NCBI RefSeq assembly: GCF_902806985.1 | Contig: NZ_CADCXY010000001.1 | Location: 62,001 to 126,000, forward strand | Length of the DNA stretch: 64,000 nucleotides | Direction of reading: 5' to 3' | DNA from: Pseudidiomarina piscicola | GTDB lineage: Bacteria > Pseudomonadota > Gammaproteobacteria > Enterobacterales > Alteromonadaceae | Shown: positions 1 through 9,286 of the stretch, one piece after another | How positions within the stretch are numbered: position 1 is the stretch's first letter | Layout of the letters: every line of letters starts with the position of its first letter | Position numbers and translations under genes: made by a program | Notes under the pieces: model-generated | What the model saw: the letters and a program-made list of their open reading frames with translations, nothing else | The model's database searches: none | What the model was told of the DNA's origin: nothing

Positions 1-1
1 A

Positions 2-883
2 GACTTTGATAGCGAACTGGACGGTGTTGTGCAGTTGCGCTTTGATACCCAATGCTGCTACTTAGTTATTGACCGAAGTGCCCGTGAAATGGCGGTGATT
101 GACCCGATCCCACAGCTTGCCGAGCGCATCGAAAAGCTCGTTGAATGTCAGCATTATCGGGTGAAAGCAGTGCTTAGCACTGAGCCACAAAAAACCGAGA
201 GTACCGCCGCGATGCTGGCGCAATTGCTTTGTGCCAGTGGCTGTGATGCGGCGCGCGACAGCTTAGGCTGGCCATTGGCGGCACAAGCCGATTGCAGCAG
301 CCCGGAAGACTGCGATGTGCCCACTGATGGCTGCCTATTAGTGGGGAACCGGCGCTTGTATCGAGTAGGTCAGCGCCAGCCTGTGTATCTGTTGAGTTCA
401 CCTATTCAGCCAACCGCTGCCGCCCGTGTTGATTTTGCCTTTATCGGCGAACAGACCGCACCTGAGCTATTAGCATCGGTGCTTGGTGACAGCACCTTAG
501 TGTGCCCGAAGTGGGACGAAGACTTTAAGGTGACCACCAAACTAAGTGAATTGAACGGTGATGCTAAGCCTTACGAGTTGGTTAATATTGCGCCTGAACA
601 GCAGCATGAGTGGTTGCGTCGGCCTGAAACCTTAGTGCTTGATGTGCGCGAGCAACAGGAACATCAAGTGACGCCGTTAGACCTACCAGCGCAGGTGATG
701 AACGTTCCGTTGACCCGCTTGATACAGTTTCTGTACGACTACCGAGACGACTTTAGCGGCCGTCCGGTGGTGTGTTTGTGTCGTTCGGGCAATCGTAGTG
801 GTGTTGCCGCGCAAGTGTTAACTCGCTTTGGCTTTTGCAACGTAAGCCATGTGGCCGGCGGCATGGCACTGTTAGAGAGCTAA
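2..883 (+). CDS. Rhodanese-domain protein with degenerate metallo-beta-lactamase-like half (5' end probably outside window)
   Basis: The reading frame is open to the left edge, and the GTG at 29 has no convincing ribosome binding site, so the N-terminus probably lies outside the window. The last ~100 residues form a rhodanese domain with an active-site loop CLCRSGNRS, so thiosulfate or persulfide sulfur transfer is possible. The preceding ~180 residues follow the outline of the ETHE1/glyoxalase II-like metallo-beta-lactamase fold (an AVIDPI strand near the start, later LVCPKWDED where the family has YPGHDY). However, the THxHADH metal motif is replaced by STEPQKTE and the other ligands also appear lost. 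I infer a persulfide-dioxygenase/rhodanese fusion that kept only the rhodanese chemistry. The 3' end overlaps the convergent downstream gene by 12 bases. Confidence 0.72.
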   Translation, partial: DFDSELDGVVQLRFDTQCCYLVIDRSAREMAVIDPIPQLAERIEKLVECQHYRVKAVLSTEPQKTESTAAMLAQLLCASGCDAARDSLGWPLAAQADCSSPEDCDVPTDGCLLVGNRRLYRVGQRQPVYLLSSPIQPTAAARVDFAFIGEQTAPELLASVLGDSTLVCPKWDEDFKVTTKLSELNGDAKPYELVNIAPEQQHEWLRRPETLVLDVREQQEHQVTPLDLPAQVMNVPLTRLIQFLYDYRDDFSGRPVVCLCRSGNRSGVAAQVLTRFGFCNVSHVAGGMALLES

Positions 884-1873
884 GCGTGCGGTAAAGCCGT
901 CTTTGCCGACGAAGTAACATTCGTCGGCATTACATGAAGCATTCCAAATATTGGCCTCACTCAAGGTTAACCATTCACTAGCGCTTATCGACGGCAATAA
1001 AGCGGCGCCGGAAGGGTTAGTGACAATCAACTGTTGCTGATCGGTAATGGTTAAGCTGTAAAGTGCACCTTCTAACGGTGGCTCTGCCAAAGCCGTGAAG
1101 TTATCGTCTTTGTATTCAACAATGCGTGGCCGCCGCTCGGGATGATTTAAGTCGCCCCCCACCATCACTACATGTTCATGGCTAAACGGCCACACGCTGG
1201 CAATACCGGCACTAGGGCCCGCAGCAATGGGCGTATCAATGGCTTTAAAGCGAATACCAAAACTCCGTTTTACCAGTAACCGTGCCGTACTTGCGTTGGC
1301 GGTACCCATGGCCCATGCGCCTTCGGTATAGCGAACACAACCGCCGCTTGCGGCAAGGCCGCCCTCGGCGCTTTGTGGTGGGCTATCGATAGCATTGCTC
1401 GACGACAGCCAATTGCGGCCATCGGTGGCTCGTAAAAGGTCCCACTGGCCATCAATACTGTCACCATATCCCCATGCTTCGTTGGTTTTCGGCGCCACCG
1501 CAAAACAGTTGAGGAACTGCTCACCGCCGGCGCGATAACGTAGCTGCCAGCTGGAACCGCCATTATTGGTGTAGTAAATACGTGAGTTGCCATTTTTGCC
1601 AATACTAAGTGCAAAGGCGTGCTGGGTATCGAGTGCTTCGATATCGCGGAATTCTAACGCGGTATTTGAGGGTTGGCTGTAGCTCCAAGTTTTGCCGCTA
1701 TCGATGCTACGCGCAATGGTCGCCTTGCTACCGCTTATCCACACCACTTCTGGGCTGGGGGAACTGACGCCAATCCAATTGACGTCTGGGCGCGAGGGGA
1801 GCGGTTGTAAGCCGCTCGCGGTAGAGTTCGCGAGAAGCGCGATCATCGTGCTCGTCATCATACTTGTGATCAT
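872..1873 (-). CDS. Secreted BNR/YCF48-like beta-propeller protein
   Basis: This 333-residue protein has a hydrophobic N-terminus that could be a signal peptide, followed by repeated Asp-box-like blades such as SIDSGKTW and TNNGGSSW. Such blades are typical of sialidase/BNR and YCF48-like propellers (Ycf48/HCF136 and many uncharacterised exported proteins). No enzyme active site is recognisable. The start is uncertain: several Met codons lie within the first ten residues and none has a good Shine-Dalgarno site. The gene converges on the rhodanese gene and overlaps its 3' end. The role is unknown; a folding or assembly function is only an analogy to Ycf48. Confidence 0.65.
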   Translation of the reverse strand: MITSMMTSTMIALLANSTASGLQPLPSRPDVNWIGVSSPSPEVVWISGSKATIARSIDSGKTWSYSQPSNTALEFRDIEALDTQHAFALSIGKNGNSRIYYTNNGGSSWQLRYRAGGEQFLNCFAVAPKTNEAWGYGDSIDGQWDLLRATDGRNWLSSSNAIDSPPQSAEGGLAASGGCVRYTEGAWAMGTANASTARLLVKRSFGIRFKAIDTPIAAGPSAGIASVWPFSHEHVVMVGGDLNHPERRPRIVEYKDDNFTALAEPPLEGALYSLTITDQQQLIVTNPSGAALLPSISASEWLTLSEANIWNASCNADECYFVGKDGFTARLAL

Positions 1874-1952
1874 AGGGTACTCAAATTAACGAATGTACCT
1901 AGTTAAGATAAACCAAGCACTGCGTCGCCACAATGCTTGTCGTCACAAGTGT

Positions 1953-4184
1953 TTATGATTTCGATAATTTCACTCGTTGTAATCGTAACGCGTTGACCAC
2001 AACCGAGACCGAGCTTAAGGCCATGGCGCCACCGGCAAGCCAAGGTGCAAGCAGTCCCGAGGCGGCGATAGGAATACCGACGGTGTTGTAGGCAAACGCC
2101 CAAAATAAATTTTGCCGAATGTTGCGCAGGGTCAACTCGCTCATTTCGATGGCGTGCACCAAGCTATCAAGATCCGCGCGAAGCAGGGCGATATCCGCGG
2201 CTTCAATAGCAACATCCGTGCCTGAGCCCATGGCGATACCTACGTCCGCAACAGCAAGGGCTGGGGCATCATTGACGCCGTCACCAACCATAGCGACTCG
2301 TTTACCCGCCGCTTGTAGTTGCTCTATATGCTTGGCTTTGTCTTCTGGCAGCACTTCGGCGATGACTTGATCAAGGCCGAGTTCATCGGCGATGGTTTGG
2401 GCGGTGCGCTGGTTATCGCCGGTCAACATCACAAGGTTTAAATGACGTTCACGGAGCCGTTGCAAGGCCTGTTTGGAGCTTTTACGAAGCGTGTCGGCGA
2501 CGGCGACATAGGCGCTTAACTGTTGGTTTACCGCAACCGCCATCACGGTTTTACCCTGTTGTTGAAGCTCAGTGAAGCGCTGCTCAGCCGTATCACTGAT
2601 ACTGATCCCATGGTCACGCATTAATCGTAGGTTCCCAATCAGCACTTCGGTGGGGGTGTCAGTTTCAAGTTGCGCCACGACCCCTTTGCCGTGTTCGGCG
2701 TTAAATTCGCGTACTGAGACTGGCTTATTAGAGCCGTTGTCGCTTTCGACACCGCTCACAATCGCTTGTGCCAATGGGTGTTCCGATTGTTTTTCGACGG
2801 CAATTAGATAACTGGCGAGGATTGCTTTGTCCCACTTATCACCAAGTAACTCGAAGTCGGTGAGTTTTGGCTTGCCTTCGGTTAAGGTGCCGGTTTTATC
2901 GAACACAATGGTGTCCACTGAGTGCGTTATCTCTAACACGTCACTTTGCTTAAACAACACCCCCGCCTGGGCGGCACGACCTGAACCGGCCATGATAGAT
3001 GTGGGAGTCGCAAGGCCAAGCGCACATGGGCAGGCGATCACTAACACCGCCACCGTAGCTTCAAACGCCTGGCGCCAATCACCCGGTGCTAAGTAACTGA
3101 TCCAGGCAATAAAGGTCAGTAGCGCAATAACCAACACGACAGGTACGAAGACGCCGGCAACTTTATCGGCTAAGCGCTGTATCGGCGCTTTTGAATTTTG
3201 TGCCTGCTCAACCACGGCAACAATTTTAGCTAGGGCAGTATCCGCGCCTGTTTGCTGAACTTTGATGCGAATAAAACCACTGGTATTTAAGGTCCCGCCG
3301 ATAACCTTGCTACCGCTGGACTTGCTTACCGGCATGCTTTCACCGGTTAACATGGACTCGTCAATTGCGCTTTCACCACTGATAACCTCGCCATCCACTG
3401 GAATGGTCTGGCCGGGGCGAACCTGCACGATATCGTCGATCTGCAAATCGGCGACCGCAACTTCTTTGGTGGTGTCGGGGCCTTGCTCGACGCTAGCTTT
3501 TGCCGGTTGCAGTTCAAGCAGTTGGCGAATGGCGTTCGACGAGCGACCTTTGGCGCGAGCCTCGAACCATTTACCCAAGACAATCAGGGTGATAAGCACT
3601 GCACTGGTTTCAAAATACAAGCCGTCGTGCGGATGGTAGTCGGCAGCGAACCAAGCCAAGTAAATGCTGTAAAAATAGGCGGCTGAGGTACCAAGGGCGA
3701 CGAGCACATCCATATTGGCACTACCGCCGCGCAGAGCGTGATAGCTGCCCCGATAAAATTGCCAACCGATGACAAACTGTACCGGCGTTGCCAGCGCTAA
3801 TTGGAACCATGGCGACATGAGTAGATCGGGTACTGGAACACCGGCCGTCCAACTGAAATGGCCAAACATGGTGTACAGTAGCGGCAGTGAAAGTAGCGCC
3901 GCCACAATAAACTTCACAAACTGTTTATGTTGAGCCCGCTGGCGTGGGTCCGCACCATCGTTGGCACTATGATCGACCACTTGTGCATCATAGCCTGCGT
4001 CTTTTACCGCTTTAATTAAGCGTTGCGCATCTAAGTTCGAGCCTTTAACTGCTGCCACCTCGGTGGCAAAGTTAACTTGCACATCAGTGGTACCTGAAAC
4101 GCTGGTGAGGGCGCGTTCAATGCTTTTTGCGCAGCCGGCGCAACTCATACCGCTTAGCTGTAATTGCAGATGTTGCTGTTTCAC
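1953..4184 (-). CDS. copA: Copper-translocating P1B-type ATPase CopA
   Basis: The 743-residue inner-membrane pump exports Cu(I) using ATP. One N-terminal heavy-metal-associated domain carries GMSCAGCAKS. The catalytic core shows the LTGES actuator motif, the intramembrane CPC (ACPCALGLATP), the phosphorylation site DKTGTLTEG, the SEHPLA motif of the nucleotide-binding domain and GDGVNDAPAL. A MALSSVSVV signature in the last membrane segments supports Cu(I) specificity. The start is a GTG directly after the stop codon of yciK, with a GGAGG Shine-Dalgarno site inside the yciK 3' end, so the two genes are probably cotranscribed and translationally coupled. E. coli CopA has two metal-binding domains; one is common in other bacteria. 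No CueR-type operator was seen upstream of the pair. Confidence 0.95.
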   Translation of the reverse strand: MKQQHLQLQLSGMSCAGCAKSIERALTSVSGTTDVQVNFATEVAAVKGSNLDAQRLIKAVKDAGYDAQVVDHSANDGADPRQRAQHKQFVKFIVAALLSLPLLYTMFGHFSWTAGVPVPDLLMSPWFQLALATPVQFVIGWQFYRGSYHALRGGSANMDVLVALGTSAAYFYSIYLAWFAADYHPHDGLYFETSAVLITLIVLGKWFEARAKGRSSNAIRQLLELQPAKASVEQGPDTTKEVAVADLQIDDIVQVRPGQTIPVDGEVISGESAIDESMLTGESMPVSKSSGSKVIGGTLNTSGFIRIKVQQTGADTALAKIVAVVEQAQNSKAPIQRLADKVAGVFVPVVLVIALLTFIAWISYLAPGDWRQAFEATVAVLVIACPCALGLATPTSIMAGSGRAAQAGVLFKQSDVLEITHSVDTIVFDKTGTLTEGKPKLTDFELLGDKWDKAILASYLIAVEKQSEHPLAQAIVSGVESDNGSNKPVSVREFNAEHGKGVVAQLETDTPTEVLIGNLRLMRDHGISISDTAEQRFTELQQQGKTVMAVAVNQQLSAYVAVADTLRKSSKQALQRLRERHLNLVMLTGDNQRTAQTIADELGLDQVIAEVLPEDKAKHIEQLQAAGKRVAMVGDGVNDAPALAVADVGIAMGSGTDVAIEAADIALLRADLDSLVHAIEMSELTLRNIRQNLFWAFAYNTVGIPIAASGLLAPWLAGGAMALSSVSVVVNALRLQRVKLSKS

Positions 4185-4952
4185 TTAGACCTCCGAAAGA
4201 GTTCTTGTTGGCATTGATTGCGCGTCTAACGACTGACCGTTGCTATCAATGCTGGCATCACTCATCAGGTATAAATAGGTTGGCATAAGCTCGGCCGGGG
4301 TTTTTAATTTCATGGCATCTTCACCTGGGTAGGCCCGTGAACGCATGGTGGTGCGAGTTGCACCTGGATTAATCACGTTAACGCGGACCTTAGTGCCTTC
4401 GTATTCGTCAGCCATGACCTGCGCCATGCCCTCAGTGGCAAACTTGCTCACCGCGTAGGGTCCCCAGAACGCCCGGCCCTTACGACCAACACCTGAAGAA
4501 GTAAAGACAATACTGGCATGAGGTGCTTTCTTTAAGGCCGGCATCAGTGCTTGTGTCATCATAAACTGGGCGGTGACATTGACTTGCAGCACATCGTTCC
4601 AACTTTCGTGGTCGATATGCTCAAATGGCGACAACACGCCCAATAAACTGGCATTTTGTAATAACCCGTCAAGCTGGCCAAACTGTTCTTCGATGGTTGC
4701 ACAAAGGCCTTGGTAGTGTGTTTTGGTGGCACCTTTCATATCCAGCGGCACAATAGCCGGCTCTGGTGCGCCTGCGGCAACAATGGTGTCATACACTTGT
4801 TCAAGTTTACTCACCGTGCGGCCGAGTAAAATAACCGTAGCGCCGGCCTTGGCAAAAGTGACGGCAGCTTCTTTACCAATACCGTCGCCAGCACCAGTGA
4901 CTAAGATTACTTTCCCTTTAAGGTCGTAATTTGCTACGTTGTGTTTATGCAT
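4185..4952 (-). CDS. yciK: YciK-family short-chain dehydrogenase/reductase
   Basis: The protein is a classical SDR: a Rossmann glycine motif TGAGDGIG near the N-terminus, NAS where the family has NNAG, a catalytic serine in FTSSGVG, and YAVSK as the YxxxK pair. The sequence follows E. coli YciK over its full length (RKGRAFWGPYAVSKFATEG region, C-terminal LKTPAELMPTYLYLMSD). I chose the ATG giving MHKHNVANYD because it aligns with the YciK N-terminus; ATGs at 4961 and 4994 would add 3 or 14 residues, and none has a clear ribosome binding site. The substrate is unknown. The gene sits immediately before copA in the same orientation. Confidence 0.88.
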   Translation of the reverse strand: MHKHNVANYDLKGKVILVTGAGDGIGKEAAVTFAKAGATVILLGRTVSKLEQVYDTIVAAGAPEPAIVPLDMKGATKTHYQGLCATIEEQFGQLDGLLQNASLLGVLSPFEHIDHESWNDVLQVNVTAQFMMTQALMPALKKAPHASIVFTSSGVGRKGRAFWGPYAVSKFATEGMAQVMADEYEGTKVRVNVINPGATRTTMRSRAYPGEDAMKLKTPAELMPTYLYLMSDASIDSNGQSLDAQSMPTRTLSEV

Positions 4953-5199
4953 ATCTGTCATTTTCGGCTTACACTTGCTGTGAATGTTGGGCATCAGTTT
5001 ACTGTTTTTTGCATAGATTCTCAGCTATCGGCGAGAAATTCTTGGAAAATACTTTCAACTTAGGCTGCAGCGGTGTATAAAATTTTGTTAAGTTTGAGTC
5101 TTGTCCTACCAGTTAGAAAAGGCGATGATAGGCGAGACAGATAAAAGCATCAGCAGGTGCTCAACAGATAACAACTCGAACAAGGATTGGGGAAGCCTC

Positions 5200-7590
5200 A
5201 TGAAAAAACTCTTGCTTGTAACGGCCATTGCTAGTGCCTTTACCTTAGCTGGTTGCGGTAGCGGCGAAGAAGCGCCACCATCGGCAACCACAGAAGTCGA
5301 AGTGAATGCGACACGCGCAGTATTTGATCCCAGTAACGGTGAAATACCCGTACCTTCGAACATACTTTTAAGCGGTAGTGTTGACGGTACTTTAAATATT
5401 CCAGTTGCGGATCCATCCGATAACAGTAACCCACAAGTTGCCCTCAACGGCCTCGATGGTTGGGGAACACATTCGACATTGACCTTCAGCTTTTCATTGC
5501 CAAACGATGAAAACGGCAACCCTGTTGAAGTTGACGCAGCTTCACTTGAAGCGGCAGGTAGCATTCGCGTATTTGAAACCATCATGGGTGGCACGGCAGT
5601 GAGCCCTGAATGTGCGGCGGCGAGCCCAGCGGCGACCTGCGCGGTTGCAGCTGAACTGACACACGGTGTCGACTTTATTGTGCGGGCCACGGGCGCCGCA
5701 GGTGTCGCAGTAATCCCACTACGGCCATTGAAAGCGAAAACCGGCTACATGGCGGTGTTAACCAGCAACATTCAAGACACCATGGGTCGCGATGTTAAAC
5801 CATCTCAAACCTACGGCTTGATGAAACGCGACGCAGACACTGATCCAGTGTCGGGTGATGCTTCTGCGGTAGGGTTACAGCAATTAATTAATAGCCATGA
5901 AGACGCCCTCGTTGCGGCAGGTGTGAATCGTGATGAAGTGATCATGACCTCGAGCTTCACCACCCAATCTATTACCGATGTGTTCGGCGCAATTAAAGGG
6001 TTAATGGCTCAGCAGTTCACTCAAGGCGGTGGTCCAGCGTTAATGGCACAACCAACGGGTATGACCGTAGGTGATGCATTAGTTGCTGCGGGTCGCATGC
6101 AAGCGAACCCAGAAGACCCTGCTTATCTGGCTGCGGCATCGGCACAGTTGTATCAAGGCCAAGTGACCTTGCCATACTATTCAGCGGTGCCCACAGCTGA
6201 GAACCCGCAGGCACCACTTAACGGTCGCTGGCAGGCGATGTGTGATAGCCCAGTATCTATTTTAGGTGCGGTGCAAGCTGGCGCGCTTCCAGCCGAAGCC
6301 ATCGATCCGTTGGCGTTTGAAGACCCATCGCGATTACTGCCACCGTACAACTGTTATGACTTCCCTGGTATTGACGAAGAACGTCACTTGACCAAGTATA
6401 ACCCAGTACCCGCAACCACAGCGGCTGTTGATGTACCGGCAATTGTGACAGTACCAGAAGTGAATACGGCCAACATGGTGCGTGCAGCACAAGGTTTAGA
6501 CCCAATCTCAGAGCCTGCCAATGGCTGGCCAGTGGTTATTTTCCAGCACGGTATTACTGGCGAGAAGACTAATGCCTTTGGTATTGCTGGCACCCTTGCA
6601 GTCATGGGCTTTGCGACAGTTGCTATTGATCATCCGTTGCACGGCGATCGTGGTTATGGCCCGATCAATGCAACTACCGGTAGCGCCACGGCTTATATGA
6701 ACTTGGGTAGTTTGTTGACAGCGCGAGATAACCTGCGTCAGTCGATTTCAGACTTACTTGGTTTACGTCTTAGCTTAAACGCTGCGATGGGCGCGCCTTT
6801 GAATGGTCAAGATGTCTACTTCGTCGGCCACTCGTTAGGTGCCATCGCGGGTACTGGTTTCACCGCTATGACGAACCAACCAATGTCAGGTCAGTTAGCT
6901 CCTGCATCAGCGTTGTTTAACGTTAAAGCAACGAGCTTAATGGCACCTGGTGCGAGTGTGGCGAACTTCTTGCTGGCCTCACCGTCATTTGGTCCAGTCG
7001 TGAAGAGCCAGTTGCTTTACTCAGCGAATGAAGACTTTGCTGCCGCAGTCAATAGTGCTGCGCAACAAGGTGGTGTGTCTCCAACGTCGCCAGAGTTCCA
7101 GGGCTTGTTGATTCAAGTTTATCAACAGTTCTGGGCAGGTTTGTCAGCGGCTGAGCAAGCCGAAGTCAATGGTGTGTTCGAGCAGTTTGCATTTGCTGCA
7201 CAAGCAGCGATTGACTCTGCGGACCCACTTAACTTCGCTGGCCAAGTGGTTACTAACGAAAGTCCGGTACACCTGATTGAGGTGGTTGGTAATGGCAGTG
7301 ATGTATTACCTGACCAAGTGATTCCGAACGCGGTTCAAGGTAAGCCATTGGCTGGTACCGAACCCTTAATCGGAGCATTGCAACTACCAGCGGTAACGCA
7401 AACGGTGGCAAGCACCGACGGCACAACGGTGTCGGGTGCAGTGCGCTTCGTGGCAGGTGATCATGGTTCAATTGTTGACCCAACGGCGTCGGCCGCAGCA
7501 ACCATGGAAATGCAGCTGCAAGCCGCAGGTTGGTTTAGCACCGGAGCGACAGCGATTCCGGTCACCGACACCAGCGTGATTAAACAATAA
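5200..7590 (+). CDS. VolA/Pla-1/cef-family surface lipase lipoprotein
   Basis: The start was set at the ATG giving MKKLLLVTAIASAFTLAGCG, which is a lipoprotein signal peptide with an LAGC lipobox; an ATG or TTG further upstream would put ~33 charged residues before it. The 796-residue mature region begins with Ig-like modules and has the lipase nucleophile elbow GHSLGAIAG near residue 543, preceded by an IFQHGITG oxyanion-type strand. Length and layout match the VolA/Pla-1/cef lipases of Vibrio, Aeromonas and Alteromonadales, which release fatty acids from lysophospholipid outside the cell. A strong terminator follows, so it appears to be a single-gene transcript. Confidence 0.85.
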   Translation: MKKLLLVTAIASAFTLAGCGSGEEAPPSATTEVEVNATRAVFDPSNGEIPVPSNILLSGSVDGTLNIPVADPSDNSNPQVALNGLDGWGTHSTLTFSFSLPNDENGNPVEVDAASLEAAGSIRVFETIMGGTAVSPECAAASPAATCAVAAELTHGVDFIVRATGAAGVAVIPLRPLKAKTGYMAVLTSNIQDTMGRDVKPSQTYGLMKRDADTDPVSGDASAVGLQQLINSHEDALVAAGVNRDEVIMTSSFTTQSITDVFGAIKGLMAQQFTQGGGPALMAQPTGMTVGDALVAAGRMQANPEDPAYLAAASAQLYQGQVTLPYYSAVPTAENPQAPLNGRWQAMCDSPVSILGAVQAGALPAEAIDPLAFEDPSRLLPPYNCYDFPGIDEERHLTKYNPVPATTAAVDVPAIVTVPEVNTANMVRAAQGLDPISEPANGWPVVIFQHGITGEKTNAFGIAGTLAVMGFATVAIDHPLHGDRGYGPINATTGSATAYMNLGSLLTARDNLRQSISDLLGLRLSLNAAMGAPLNGQDVYFVGHSLGAIAGTGFTAMTNQPMSGQLAPASALFNVKATSLMAPGASVANFLLASPSFGPVVKSQLLYSANEDFAAAVNSAAQQGGVSPTSPEFQGLLIQVYQQFWAGLSAAEQAEVNGVFEQFAFAAQAAIDSADPLNFAGQVVTNESPVHLIEVVGNGSDVLPDQVIPNAVQGKPLAGTEPLIGALQLPAVTQTVASTDGTTVSGAVRFVAGDHGSIVDPTASAAATMEMQLQAAGWFSTGATAIPVTDTSVIKQ

Positions 7591-7618
7591 CTGTTACACT
7601 GACAGTTCGTTAAAGACT

Positions 7619-7648
7619 AAAAGGGCCGCATTGTCGGCCCTTTTTTAT
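7619..7648 (+). terminator. Intrinsic terminator after the lipase gene
   Basis: A GGGCCG-CATTGT-CGGCCC hairpin is followed directly by six T residues. It lies 30 bases past the lipase stop codon and ahead of sohB. Confidence 0.9.
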
Positions 7649-7682
7649 CGGACAAGGTTAATTTCGGTAGAGTGAGGGCTCG

Positions 7683-8675
7683 ATGGACTTTTTATTAGAA
7701 ATAGCTGATTTTGTGGTAAAGGCAGCGATTATCGTGATTGCAATGACCCTAGTTATTGCAGTGATCAGCAATGTTGCACAGCGTCAGAAACGCCAAGAAG
7801 GCGAACTTCAAATACGTGATCTCGCTGAAGAATTGCGCAGCGGTGCGCGGCATTTAAGCCTAAAAATGCTGAGCAAAAAACAGCGTAAACAGCAGCAAAA
7901 ACAACACAAAAAAGAAGCCAAGAAGCAAGAGCCTTCTGCCCAAGCGCGCATCTTTGTGATTGACTTTAAGGGCAGCATGGACGCCCATGAGGTAGAAAAC
8001 CTGCAGCGTGAAATCAACGCCATCATTGGCGCTGCCAAGGCCGGTGACACGGTGTTTGTACGGTTAGAAAGCCCAGGTGGCGTGGTGCATGGCTATGGGC
8101 TTGCAGCGGCGCAATTACAGCGCTTGCGTGATGCTGAGCTGAAGCTAATTATTGGCGTTGATAAAGTAGCCGCCAGCGGTGGCTATATGATGGCGGCAGT
8201 TGCCGAGCAGATTGTCGCGGCACCTTTTGCGATTATCGGGTCTATTGGCGTCGTTGCGCAACTGCCGAACTTCCATCGTTGGCTGAAAAAACATGATGTT
8301 GAGTTTGAACAGGTCACCGCGGGTGACTACAAGCGTACACTGACCATGTTTGGCGAAAATACCGACGCTGGTCGGCGTAAGTTTAAAGAAGATCTCGAGC
8401 AAATTCATGAGCAGTTTAAACAGCATATTGTTGACTATCGACCGCAGGTCGACTTAGCTAAAGTGGCGACTGGCGAATACTGGACTGCTCAACAGGCGAT
8501 TGGCTTCGATTTAGTTGATGAGCTTTGCACCACCGATAGCTGGTTGTTACAGCGCAGCAAAGATCATGATATCTACCAAGTTCGCTACCAGAGCAAACGA
8601 CCGATCGGTGAAAGGATCGGAAAGAACGTTAGCGCCGTATTGATGAGTATTCGGGAGTTTTTGACAAAGTCGTAG
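7683..8675 (+). CDS. sohB: Probable inner-membrane serine protease SohB
   Basis: The 330-residue protein belongs to the S49 (signal peptide peptidase SppA/SohB) family. It has an N-terminal membrane segment (about residues 10-30), a charged Lys/Gln-rich linker (about 60-85), and then the protease domain with nucleophile Ser165 in AASGGYMMA and general-base Lys217 in GDYKRT. The family cleaves peptides in or near the membrane on the periplasmic side; SohB was found in E. coli as a suppressor of degP loss. The gene leads a three-gene run with smrA and an AsmA-like lipoprotein, 12 bases from the next gene. Length and layout match E. coli SohB (349 residues). Confidence 0.93.
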   Translation: MDFLLEIADFVVKAAIIVIAMTLVIAVISNVAQRQKRQEGELQIRDLAEELRSGARHLSLKMLSKKQRKQQQKQHKKEAKKQEPSAQARIFVIDFKGSMDAHEVENLQREINAIIGAAKAGDTVFVRLESPGGVVHGYGLAAAQLQRLRDAELKLIIGVDKVAASGGYMMAAVAEQIVAAPFAIIGSIGVVAQLPNFHRWLKKHDVEFEQVTAGDYKRTLTMFGENTDAGRRKFKEDLEQIHEQFKQHIVDYRPQVDLAKVATGEYWTAQQAIGFDLVDELCTTDSWLLQRSKDHDIYQVRYQSKRPIGERIGKNVSAVLMSIREFLTKS

Positions 8676-8687
8676 GCTGAGGTTGTT

Positions 8688-9260
8688 ATGAGTGACGATT
8701 TTGATGAATTTTTACGCGAGATGGCCGGGGTTAAACCCTTGGCCAGTGATGTTATTGAGCCTAAGAAAGAAAAGCCGACTGCGGCGCAGTTAGCGCGTCG
8801 CGAGGCCGCTGAAAAACACCTTGCGGATGATATAAATTACTTGTCGATGGAGTTCGTTGAGTTTGTTGAACCAGAAGCAATGATTGAATTTCGCCGTGAT
8901 GGTGTGCAGCACGGGGTGTTTAAACGACTCAAACAAGCGCAGTATGGTATTGAAGCAAGTTTAGACCTACACCATCACTCGCTGCGCCGTGCGCGTGAAG
9001 CATTATTTGAATTTATTCAGCTGTGCCATCGACGCGGTGTGCGATCGGCGATTGTGGTGCATGGCATGGGGCGGCACTCGAAGCCGCATCCGGCCTTACT
9101 AAAGAGCTATGTTGCCAAGTGGCTGAAGCAGCTAGAGCCTGTGATGGCGTATCATAGTGCGCAACGTCACCATGGCGGCGCGGGGTCGGTGTATGTGATG
9201 CTACGCAAGAACTCCGAGCACAAGAATGAAAATCGCGAGCGCCATCAAAAGCGCTCTTAA
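8688..9260 (+). CDS. smrA: Smr-domain protein SmrA (YdaL-like)
   Basis: The 190-residue protein aligns with E. coli SmrA/YdaL along its length: an N-terminal LEFRREG-like stretch (here IEFRRDGVQHGVFKRLK), then the Smr domain with DLHHHSL, IVVHGMGRHSKPH, YHSAQRHHGGAGSVYVMLRK and a C-terminal ENRERHQKR tail. Smr domains are small RNA/DNA endonuclease-type folds; the SmrB paralogue cuts mRNA at collided ribosomes. The first motif reads DLHHHS where the canonical DLHG has glycine. Function is inferred from family only. A GAGG ribosome binding site precedes the ATG. Confidence 0.85.
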   Translation: MSDDFDEFLREMAGVKPLASDVIEPKKEKPTAAQLARREAAEKHLADDINYLSMEFVEFVEPEAMIEFRRDGVQHGVFKRLKQAQYGIEASLDLHHHSLRRAREALFEFIQLCHRRGVRSAIVVHGMGRHSKPHPALLKSYVAKWLKQLEPVMAYHSAQRHHGGAGSVYVMLRKNSEHKNENRERHQKRS

Positions 9261-9286
9261 AGCCTTTAACCAAAGGGAGTCGCCCG

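Noticed and set aside
4953-5199. CueR-type copper operator upstream of yciK-copA
   Set aside because: No CueR-like dyad with a long spacer promoter was seen.
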